DNA of 64,000 nucleotides, from NCBI RefSeq assembly GCF_963678635.1, contig NC_087062.1:99929209-99993208 (forward strand), read 5' to 3'. Numbering within the stretch: the first letter of the stretch is position 1; the number at the start of each line of letters is the position of its first letter. Both the position numbers and the translations under genes were made by a program. Source of the DNA: Symsagittifera roscoffensis (taxonomy: Eukaryota; Xenacoelomorpha; Acoela; Convolutidae). Under the pieces are notes generated by a model. It was not told the origin of the DNA. It saw only the letters and a list, made by a program, of their open reading frames with translations, and searched no databases. Positions 32,297 to 44,200 of this stretch are shown in pieces.

Positions 32297-35200
32297 GTCA
32301 GTTGTTTTTAATTGATCTAGTTCAAGTGCTGATTTTTAAACTTCGAAAGCGATTGTAGCAACATATATGTTTTGCGGCTAAATGTTGAACAAGTTGTCAT
32401 GTTAGAATTTTCAAATGAGTCTTAAATAAATTCTGTAAGTATACGTCGCCTGACATTAGTTTGATTTTTAACCAGACTTATCCCTGGACCAGGACAGGAA
32501 CTAACGCCTCACTGGACACAGTGGTTTGTATCTGTTTCCTTTTCTTCTGTTCTGTGTTGTCTTTCTTGCATGCTTTGCTACACAGTCATTTCTATGAATT
32601 AGTTGGGCTTATTTTTAGTTCCTCTACTCTTTAGTATTCTTAATTCTCTCCAAAGAAGTTCTGGAGCTGACTGTTTTTAACATCCCTAAAGGCATGCTTG
32701 AATACATCTTTGTTCCGAGCACTCACTCTCCTCAAATAAGTGCAAATGAACTATTTTCTTTCTTCTTGGATTTCGGAAAAATTTACCATAGGGAGACCCT
32801 TTAGAGGTTGAGACGATCGAATCCCAGAGGGTGAGACCCTCCCCCTACCACCGCAAATGAGAGCCATCCCCCCTGATGAGTATGGGTGCTACAGACCGAT
32901 CTTTTAGCAGACTCAATATAATTAACAAGTCAGAATGCTACCTTCCACCGGGGCATTTTCAACTATTTTTCGGTTATAGCCCCGCAATGATGAAAAAGGA
33001 AAGTAAAAAAGCGTGTAACAAGCGTTTTCAGCGTAATTGTGCATGCTTAACGAAAGGATCCAGACGACGCCGCCTTCCAGTGGTGGATCCGACATCTTGG
33101 GCCCCACCAAGATGCAAATGGCGTCAAGCCCCCCCTCCCATTGGGTCGGGAGAAGCTCAGAAGTCTCCGGGTTTTCGGTTACGGAGCGTCTGAAGCCGGC
33201 CAGGCTGCTCCGTCTGCTCATCCTTATACTACTACTCCGCTCCGGCATTAATCCAAACCCTGGTCCAGGGCCTTACTTTTGCTCCCCTTGCTCTTTCCGC
33301 ATCAAACGCACCCAGCCCAGTGTCTGGTGCCACATCTGTGGTTACATTCACCTTAAATGTAGTGGTCTTACCCACCTTAACCAACACCACCCTGACTACT
33401 ATTGCCCTACCTGTACCTCTACCTACATTTTACCTCCCCCAGGCACCAGGTCCTCTAACTTGACCACCCCCAACTCCCAAACTTGTTCAACTTCCCTAAC
33501 CGCCCCCCAACCCCACCTCCCTAACCCCCATCCCCCTCCCACCCTTCCCACCTCCTCGAATAATAATTCCTCCTCCCAAAATCGCGCAAATCGTAATCGT
33601 GTAAATAGTGTAAATAACTCAAGTTCAAACAACCATTTTAATCATACTGCTGTTAATAATGTAAATAGTTCACCACACCCCGCCAAAGGCCTTTTAAAAA
33701 TCCTTCAATTTAATTGCAACGGTATCTCCGGAAAAGCACCCGAAATTGCCGCTTTCTTATCTCAAAATCAAATTCATATTGCTGTCTTCCAAGAAACTAA
33801 ATTAAGAAAGAAATCTCGAAACCCCTCACTTGGCTCACTACACTTTAATTAGAAAAGATCGAGAAAAAGAAGGGGGCGGTCTTCTCATAGCCATACATGA
33901 GTCGATACAATACGAAGAAATAAATATTAACAACGATGGAACACTAGAGGCTATGGGCATATCAGTGGTAGCCAGTTCATCCAAGCTTCGTATTTATAAT
34001 TTCTACATCCCCCCTCGCTCGAGCTGTCCCCCTGGTTACTCTGCGTCCCTTGCCGAACTACTTGAACCTGGGGACGCCTTAGTACTCGGGGATGCCAACG
34101 CACATTCACAACTATGGAACTCCAACATCGAGGAAGATCAACGCGGCTCTGTACTTAGCAATGAAATAACCGAATCCACCTTTGCACCATTAAATGATGA
34201 CACACAAACCAGAGTCCCTTTTAACTCAGAAAACCAACTCTCGTCACCAGATATTTCCCTCGCATCCCAATCGCTCTTACTCTCCACATCATGGACCCCA
34301 ATTAAATCTCTAGGATCAGATCACCTACCCATTCTTCTAGAACTACCCTTGGATGATTTTATAAATTTTTCACCTAAAAGGACTTTTATAAATTTTTTAA
34401 AAGCAGATTGGATCAAATTCACAGAGGAAATTGAGGAGGGTTTCTTTTCAGCGGTTCCACCTTCCGGAGTTGCCGCCGGAGAGAAATTCTTGAGGGACCT
34501 GGTGCTCAGGGCAGCACGCCACCACATCCCCGCTGGCCGTATTCGCCACTTCACTCCCTCTCTTTCCCCCGAGTCCACTGCCCTTGCCGCCGAAAGAGAT
34601 TTAAGCCGACAACAAAATCTCCCCCCAGAAGTCATATCCCAACTAAACTGTAGACTCATGAAACAGACAGCAAAGGACAAAGAAAATAAATGGCGAGAAT
34701 TCCTCCGGACTTGCGACTACCGCACTGGTGCCAGAAAGTTCTGGAAAGTGGTACGCTCCTTAAATGGATCTAAGCCCGTGGCAGGAAGACACCCCATTAC
34801 TTTTGGTTCTAAACCCATACACTCACCTCGTGATATTACCAGCTCTTTTAACAAACATTTCACCAATGCCAGACCCCACGCCTCTGACAAACTCCTTCGT
34901 ATAACGAGAAGAAAAATTGCCAAACTACCGCTGTCAGACAGCCCAATTTTTACCCCTGAAAATACTAAACAAGCCATTGCAGACAGCAAACCATCGCGAG
35001 CGCTAGGTCCCGACGGCCTTTGTAATATACATCTTAAACATCTCGGCCCACTTGCTACTCAATACTTAACATACCTTTTTAATATCTCTTTGTCCGAAAA
35101 CATTATCCCCCAAATTTGGAAAAATTCAAAAATTGCACCGCTTCCAAAGCCCAATAAGGATCTTAAACAATCAACATCTTACAGACCTATATCCTTACTC

Positions 35201-38200
35201 TGCCCAGCAGTTAAAATTCTGGAGAGGCTCGTTCACCCCATCTTTACCAAACATCTCCCCAACGCCAAACACCAACACGGCTTCCGCCCTTTTCACTCCA
35301 CCACCACAGCTCTCTCCACTCTCGAATTTTACATTTCAGACGGTTTTAACCAAAATCGCCCCCCTAAACGTACGGTACTGGCCACACTTGACTTATCTAA
35401 GGCTTTCGACATGGTGTGTCATCGCTCACTTGTGGAACTCGTTCATGACACTCCCCTCCCAAGAAGTCTAGTCCGCTGGCTAAGTAATTACCTTAATGGT
35501 CGACAGGCTGCCACCTCATTCCGTGAACACACATCCCCCCATCGAATAATCCACTGTGGCGTACCCCAAGGTTCTGTTTTATCACCCACACTCTTCAATT
35601 TTTATGTCCATGATGCACCGCCACCTCCCGATAATGTAAACCTTGTTTCGTATGCAGACGATTTCCACCCCTTCGCAAGCAGTTCCAATATTGATATCGC
35701 CTCAAACTCCATCAATAGCTACCTAAAAAGGCTCTACGATTTTTTCACCTCACGCAAACTAAGTTTCGCGTCCTCTAAAGGATCAGTTACACTTTTCTCC
35801 TCTTATAACAAAGAATTTAATAAAACACCTAGTGTTCTTTTAAATAACGAGGCGCTACCCCTAAACAAAAATCCAACAATCTTAGGGGTGACATTTGATC
35901 CAACACTTTGTTTTGCCACTCACTGCAAACAATCCGCTGAAAAGGCCAGACGCAGGATCGGAATCCTGAAGGCATTAGCAGGATCAACCTGGGGTCACTC
36001 CAAAGAAACCCTCCTCCTAACTTTTAAAGCTTTAATTCGCCCCATACTTGACTATGCAGCCCCCGCATGGTCCCACGCATCAAGTAACACCTCCATAAAT
36101 TGCCTGCAGGTTGCCCAAAACCAATCCCTTCGCGTTGTTACTGGATCAAATCTAATGAGTTCCACTGCCCACCTGCACAGTGAATCTGAAATCCTAACGG
36201 TCAAAGACCACCATACCCTTCTGTCATCTCAATTTTTTATCTCTACCTATCGTTCCCACCATCCCATTAATTTTATACATTCACATCCCCCTCCTCCCCG
36301 TCTACTTCGCCCCTCAATTATAAGCTGCTTCAAAGAAGACACCCAGAAAATTTTAACCGACTTTTCAGTCTACGCAAACCACCCTCTAGTTCTGGACGAC
36401 AGAGACGAAGTCTCCACTTTTATTTTTAAATACTACAAACCAATTTTAAAAGACAACCATACCTCCCTTGTAACCAAGTTCCTAGCCGAAACCCCTCCGT
36501 CTAAAGTTATTTGTATCCCTCCCCCAAAGATTGACCCCTCTGAAAAATCTCTCCCACGTCCCACGCGCTGTAAGCTCTCCCAACTCCGGTCTGGCTACAG
36601 CCGGCTCCTTAACACTTACCTATACCGCCTCGACAGCTCCATCTCCCACCTTTGCCCAACCTGTTCCCTTGCCCCCCACACAACATGTCACCTTTTCAAC
36701 TGCTCCCAAACCCCCTCCCCACTCACCCCAGCAGACCTGTGGCTTCGGCCGGTAGAGGTTGCTAAGTTCCTTGACCTGGAGACAGAAGAGCCCAACCCGA
36801 CCCGCGTGGGCTAACAACAACAACAACATGCTTAACGAAAGATTTTTTCACGTTTAAGCTATATAGTACATTGCAATGCTTAAAATTTTTTGTTTCGATT
36901 TTTCAGTTTGACTTCAAAGATTATTTCCTTCATTTTGATATTAGCAACCCAATAGTGGGATGCTGTCAGGTTTCCCCCACGGGCTGTGAATTTGGTCTTC
37001 AATTTGAACACTTAGGTCGTTTTACTTTTCGAGATACGACGATTTTTTTGATTTTTCAAAAGTTTTCAGAAAACTTAAATTAAAAAATAATCAAAAACAT
37101 TCTCAACTCTGTAGTTGGGTGCTGACACGGTATTTCAGTGGTTGCAGCTCTTGCCTTAAAATTTCACTGCTTGTAGTTTTCATTGTAACTCTGCCTTAAA
37201 ATTTCACTGCTTGTAGTTTTCCTTGTAGTTTTCGAGATATGACGTTTTTTTTTTTAATTTTTCAACTTAGGGTTAGAATTAGGGTTACAAATTTTGAATT
37301 TCCCAGCCCTGTACTTGTGGGCTGTCTAAGTGCTTTGTTTTTTTTTAATTTCAGAAAACTTAAATTTGAGTTTTCTTAAAATTTTGAAATTTCCAACCCT
37401 GTAGTCGGGGGCTGTCAGAGTACTCTCAGGAATTGTGAATTTTGCGTCCAAGTATGACTGCTCAAATCCTTTTAGTTTTCGAGATATGACGTTTTTTGTG
37501 ATTTTTAAAAAAAATTCAGAAAATTCAAGGTTGCGAATGTTGCCTCCAAATACAACTGCTCAAATCTTTGTATTTTCTGTGATATGATGATTTTTATGGT
37601 TTTTCAAAAAAAAAATTAGAGAACTTAAATTTGAAGTTTCTCAAAATCGAAATTCCCAACGCTGTAGTTGGGTACTGTGAGAGTACTCGCAGGAGTTGCA
37701 AAGCTTGCGCTCAGATGTGACTGCTTTAGTTTCCGAGATGTGACGTTGTAAATGCCATTTAAAAAACTTTCAAAGAGATTCGATATGAAAAGCTTCAAAG
37801 AACTTATTGGTGTTTCAAAATTTGAATTGAAAAGTTTTAACATAAAAAACAAATTACCAACCCTGTAATTGGGTGCTGTCAGAGTACTTTCAAAGCTTTT
37901 AGATCCTTTTTCTAATATATGCGACTTTTTAAGAGTTGTTTAAAATTCGAAGCACCGGAGGTGCGTATCACGCTAGTTTTATTTGAAATTGAACACTGGG
38001 GTGAAGGATCTTAGAATTGAATTACATTTTCACAATTTTTTAATGTTTTTTAAAACTGACTTTCAAATGTTGGGAGCAAACGGAAAAGAGCCCAAGGCTA
38101 TTATCCAGAGACTTGCATCAACTAAAAAAAAACTGCCAAAATGGGAAATAAACGGTGATTCAGAACGCATTTGGAGGTGCAAATTTGATATTTGGGTCCC

Positions 38201-41200
38201 TGAAAAAAGCTATTAAGAAAAATAGGTCGCTCCACTAAATTAAATAAATGCTCATCATATGTTTCGGAAGATTTAAGAACAAAAAGTGTACAAAGGAGAT
38301 AGAGCGGTTTCATTAAAAACCAAGATCACGATTTACGCGACTTCTCAGGTAAGTTAATGGACGTTGCTCGATCGTTTTCAAGGTTTATTCTCAAACTTAG
38401 TTAACCTGCCTCATTTGCGCCTACTTCTTCGGTACTGTAATTGACATCACAGATGCAATGATAAGAAGTTTTTTGACGCACACTTTTTACATTAGGGACT
38501 CTTTTAGTTTCTGGGAACCCCTCTGTCTCACTTGTACCAAGAAGTTTCTTCAGTGACACATCTAATATTATTTTGATGATAGAACTACTTTTGTTGACTA
38601 GTTGTGAGCTAATTTTCTTAATTAGGAATGCTGGTCACCAGACGAAGTGCATTTTTGCGTCTCTCAATCAAACATGGAGTCCGGACGAAAAGCACAAATC
38701 TTGAACCTTAAAACGTGTTTTTCTTTAATTTAGTTGACTTTAGGTGAGAAGTGATGAAGAAACATGGTGAAACTTGTTTTGCGACCAAAAAGTTTACCTC
38801 AAAAATGGATCATTTTTTCCTTTTTAGTCCGAAATTACGAAAAAAAACTACCGAATCAATTATTAAAAAAATTATAGCCAAGTGGCCCTCTTACATAGCC
38901 CAACAAAGTTTTAGAAGTGTACTATCGTCATGAAATTGCCGAAAATATTTTAAAGTTTTGTAAATCAATTTTCACCATATAAGTTTTGCACAACTAAGCA
39001 AGTGTTGTCGTCATCAGTTTTCCTATTTTCGTCCGGACAATTTAAATGATCACTGTAACAGAAAAGACCCCATAAATGATTGACAGACAAAAACAGGCCG
39101 TTTGTCTGGGGTGCAGCTGTCGTTATTGAGAGAATTAGCTCGGTTTGTCAACAAAACTCGTTGTATAATCAGAATCAGTTTAGATGAGTCACTGAACAAA
39201 CTTTTGATAAAGTGAAAAGGGTCCCTAATGGAAAAAGAGTGCTTCAAGACGGTAATGTAATGTATCGGGTGAATTCCCATAGGTTCCAATATTCATAGAT
39301 TCCAAAATAAAAAATCAGTCGCATAAGTTCCAAAATTTATCTTCTTGAATTCTGATTGGTTGAAATTTGAGCCAACGAATTCATGGATCGATTGTTTGCT
39401 GTTCAATCAGCATAAACTCAAGCTGCAGAATAGTGACCGCCGCAGCCGCGCCAACGTGTTGCGAGCTTGCCACCAAAGGGTAGGACTCTATACGAAATTT
39501 AGAGCCGGTTATCGCCGCGAAGCGGCGACGCGCGCGTAGCGCGCCCACCGGCGACCTTAAACCGAGACTCGGCTAATTTAGTCTTTTGACCAATTGAAAA
39601 GATTTGGAACTTATGCGACTGGTTTTTTATTTTGGAACCTATGGGACTGATTTTTTATTTTGGAACCTATGAATACGCACCAATGTATCGATGTTGTGAA
39701 TTGCAGTACCGAATAAGTAAACACCGAATAAGTAACGAATCGCAAAAAACTAGCATTGTCTAGGAATCGAATAGACAAATACTGTTTTAACCAATCAGAA
39801 TCGAGACAAAGAAGAAATTAATAATTAATTATTATTTATTTTGGATTATTTGTCTAAATACTGACGTGTCTGAATGGGTGCCGGACATCAAGCCGACGGG
39901 ACTTCAAGCCGAATCGTAAAATTTTCTCTCCAAGTCATGAAATATGATTAATTTGAAAATTTTGTCGAAGAATTTCTCAATTTCATGATCTTTATTCGGT
40001 AATTATTAGCGTTTTCATTAAATTTAAGCCTCCAAATGATGTTTAGGAAAGTTGAAAAATAAAACACGGTTGAAGGTAATTTTCTTTTCTTGTCTATAAT
40101 TTATGCATTTCAAAAACCGGCTTATTATGGAGTAAAATAGCCTATGATTTTGACAAGCAACGTTTTACAGATGAAAAAATAATGATTTGAGGTGCTTGTA
40201 AAGTTTAATTTTCGGCCTGAAGTCCCTTCGGCTTGAAGTCCCGTCAGCTTGTTGTCCTAGACCCGCCTGAATACGCGGTTGCCTAAATACTGCTATGTTA
40301 ACCCCCTGACCCATTGTGCTCTTAGACCATTCTGCTTATTGCTCCACCTCCGGAAAAGAGCATGCGACATTTTATTTGATAACTTACTGCTCACATGGCC
40401 CGATTGTTACTAAAATTGGCATGCAGAAGTCTGATTAGGCCATGACAAATATTTTTGGTCTTCATTCTTTACCTTGTGAAACCGCTCGGTACACCATAAA
40501 ATTGATGCCTATGTGCGGTGGGGAGGAAAAGGAAAAAGAGCCAAGAGCCGAAGTTGGTCTGCTAGAAGACTCATTTTCCACTTTTTATGATGGTGAAAGA
40601 TTGGTCTGCTAAATGGAAATATGCTAAATGCCACGCTAATATGAAAGCCAAGCATGAATATATCGTACTACATACATTAATATCTGTTCTATAATGAACG
40701 TGTTTCGCTTGCAAATGTGGCTCTGTAGCATAGTGGTTAATGCGCCTGTCTCGTAAACAGGAGATCGTTGGTTCGAATCCGACCAGAGCCTGAAGTTTTG
40801 TTTTTCTTAGGATCTAACTGCAGCCACTCCGCAGGAGTTTGTGGCCAAATTGGGCGGATCGGTTGTGATAGAGAAAGTTTTGATAGCCAACAATGGAATT
40901 GCGGCTGTGAAGTGCATGCGCTCTGTCAGAAGATGGTCTTACGAGATGTTCCGAAATGAAAGAGCAATCAAGTAAGTCCTTGTACAAATGTTATAGAGGT
41001 GTCCCATCTGCATCTCCCATCCCAACTCCCAAGAAACTAACCGGGTCGCTGATGTACTCAGAAGTGCTCAAAAGTGTTCAATTTAGTGCTTTGATGCTGT
41101 CAATTTAAGTAACGAATAAGTTTGCGTGAATGAGGCGGTTGGCGGTTTATTATGTTTGAAAAAAGTTTTAAGTTGTTTAATTGCGGTATAAGGCAAAACC

Positions 41201-44200
41201 AGTTTCCCCCCTTCCAAGTTCAATTTTGAAAAGCTTATTTAACGTTATCATAATGCAATGAAATTTGGCGTGGTGAACGAGTCGACAATTGTGAACAGAT
41301 TTGGGCTCTTTTCCAGTCCCCCCCTTTCAAAATACCGAGTTTTATGTTTGTTTTATGTGTTATTAATTACGGCTAAATGCGTGATGTTACTTACGCTGTA
41401 AAGTATGAAGAACAAATCTGTTCAGAATTGTCGATTTGTTCACCACGCCAAACTTCATTGCATTATGACAATGTTAAATAGACTTTTCAGTATTGAATTT
41501 GAAAGGGGGGGGGGGAAACTGGAAAAGAGCCCAGATTTGTTCTTCATACGTTATAGCGTAACATCACGCATTTAGCCGTAATAACACTAAAAGTAACATA
41601 AAACTCGGTATTTTGAGAGGGGGGGGGGGGGGGGGCGACTGGATAAGAGCCGGCAAATGAGTTGAGTCAAATTGCATTGGGTGCAAGTGGGATAGTTGGG
41701 AGTCTAAGACTTAGATGCATCCCTGCGGAAAAAAATGTAGGGCCGTAACGCGGTAGGACTTAATTCCCCAGATCCAACCATCTTTTGTCGCGAGTTGCCT
41801 TTTCGGGAATGCATCTAGAAGCAAAAGGACCGAAAGAGTTTGATGCAAATACAGGGGCGGATCTACAATTTTCTCGAGGGGGGGGGGGGCGGATTTTCAA
41901 AAAATTTTCGAAAATTTTAACGACCCTTTTTTTTTAGGTCGACCAACTGATTTTTCGAGCTCTCCCAAAGCACTGTTTTGTCCCTATTTTGGCCACTTTT
42001 TGTGCGCCGCAGGCTAAATTTTGAAAAAAAAATAGGCCAAAAGTGGCGTTTTAGGCACTTTTTGGAAAATTTTGACCGAAAAAATGCGTTTTTTCGGCGC
42101 GCGCTCCCCCCCTCAGAATTAGTATATATTGGCGCCCAAGGCGCCTTTAGAAAAATTTTAAGGTTGGTCGGCCAAAACTGGATTTCTAAAAAGTACCGAA
42201 GGGGGGACCCTTTGGGTCGGCAGGGGGTCGAATCCCTGAGGGGGGAGAGGGCGTCCGCCCACCTTCCCCCCCCCCCCCCCCCTAAATCCGCCCCTGTGCA
42301 AATATTAGCCTAATTATAACGAAGCGACGAAGGGCAAATATTGTTAAGAAACATTTTGTTTCAATGTATCTATCCTTATTCATCCCTACTATACATGGTG
42401 TCCGGCAGGCGACAGCTGTTATGACGACAACCGCTTTTGGTGGGACCACTTTAAGATGACACTACACGCAATTTCCCCAATTGTATTTCTCAGTATTATA
42501 TACAGCTTAAATTCGACCAGCTTATTTTACATATGATAACGCTCTTTTGTCTTGTCTTAATGACCTGCCCCCTCCCCTCCCCTCCCCTTTTAGTAGTGTT
42601 GTGGGATGCGTAGGTTTGTTGTGATGGCCACTCCCGAAGATTTGGAAGCGAACGCCGAGTACATCAAACTGGCCGACAACTACATCCTGGTGCCTGGAGG
42701 CTCCAACAACAACAACTACGCCAATGTAGAACTCATTCTGGACATCGCCAGACGCCAGCTGGTCCAGGCTGTGTGGGCCGGGTGGGGCCACGCGTCGGAG
42801 AACCCGAAGCTGCCGGAACTGTTGAGCCAACACGGCATTGCCTTTCTGGGTCCGAATGCGGGGGCGATGCACGCGCTAGGAGACAAGATTGCCTCGTCCA
42901 TTGTAGCCCAGACAGTCGGAGTTCCCACGTTGCCCTGGAGTGGAAGTCACATCAAGTTATCCAAGGAGATTTTGGGTAAATTTTCTGACCAGTCTTGATT
43001 TTTTAAAATTATGTTCGGCTGATTATAAGGCACTCTCACGATATTTGTATCTTGCTTTCAAATTTGAGGGGAGGGGGGGGGGAGGAGGAGGAGTTTGACT
43101 GAAAGGTTGCTATGTAGGTCCCGCAACTGAAGAATTTGGTGTTGTTTAAACGGTCTGAAGAGAAGTAGGAGGGAATTATAGCGAAAGTTAATTTTTGTTC
43201 CACGCGACTTGACTGATGGATTCATTAGCTGTTTTGGATTCCGAAACTAGTCAGGGCGCGAGGAGCAACTAGGGTTCTTGGCTTTTTTGCTGTTTGCACG
43301 CTTTGATTAACCGCTTCACAATTTTTCAAGCCTTTTTTATTTTTTTTTCACCTGGATTAGAAACCTTACGCACTGCTTTCCAGTCACCCGTGCTACTAAT
43401 TCTAAAACTCGCCTGTAGAGCTGTGTCGCTCAAACTCCTACGGGGACTCGAAACAGCTCGATCTTTTGTGCTCATATTTTAATTCAATGAATTCAGTAGT
43501 TTCAAATCGATCAAATTAGAATAAAGAATAAAACTTGAACTCCCTTATCTGGGTCTCGATCTGTCTCCTCTGGTGTTTTGGTCAAATGTTTTACTGTTTC
43601 AGTACCAATTGCTGGTATATACTCACACAATGGCACTCAAGAAAAGAACAGATATTGAGGCTGTTCTGTCATAAAGTCATAGAATTGATGAAATGGGCAA
43701 AAGTTGAAAATGTGATTTTCTTAACATTATAATAAGCATTCTTGAAATTGTTCTTATTCATAGAAACAGATGAAAAAAATGATACCACTGAAATTCGCAT
43801 GTCTTGAAGTTTTTTAGCTCTAAAGATATGAAAACTTCAATTCGAATTAAACGGAACATATGTTAAGTTTTAATTTGAAAAAAATTTTTCTCTCGGATGG
43901 AGTTTTGAATATTTTCACTCATTTTAAGAGTGTGTGACAGATACACTGGACTAACGACTTTTGTGAGCAGAGGAAAAAAATTGTTTTTGAATCGTTGCTC
44001 TAAAACAAAAGAAGCGAGCTAAGCAAATTTTTCTGTCTTTCATTGGGATTTGAACCTGGTCATCCGTTGTGTGGGACCAAAATGTAAACAGTAGGCTATG
44101 AAGGTAGTTAAAAACCTTAAAATTTTCAAATTGTTTTTCTGTGCTCCTTTTAGTTTTAGTTCCCCGATCTTCCCGAGAACAAGTGGGGTTTCTCCCAGGG

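Larger units (their letters stand above)
33057..36826 (+). mobile_element. young, nearly intact non-LTR retrotransposon
   Basis: 3770 bp bounded by a perfect 15-bp target-site duplication (33042-33056, 36827-36841), with a (CAA)n 3' tail. One long coding region holds a 2A-like motif, a PHD-type finger, an apurinic-type endonuclease and a reverse transcriptase, in CR1/jockey style. A single one-base slip in a C run near 33823-33830 splits it. It lies in ACC intron 1 in the same orientation as the gene. Confidence 0.93.
32297..40810 (+). other. ACC intron 1
   Basis: 8514 bp, phase 0. It contains a young LINE (33057-36826), a degenerate tandem array (36940-37960), two foldback elements (39268-39681 and 39883-40257) and the tRNA-Thr gene at its 3' end. 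I see nothing recognisable at 38000-39250 or 40260-40700. Confidence 0.8.

Noticed and set aside
33423-33632. - strand frame over the proline-rich LINE spacer
   Set aside because: Antisense of a C-rich, stop-poor region.
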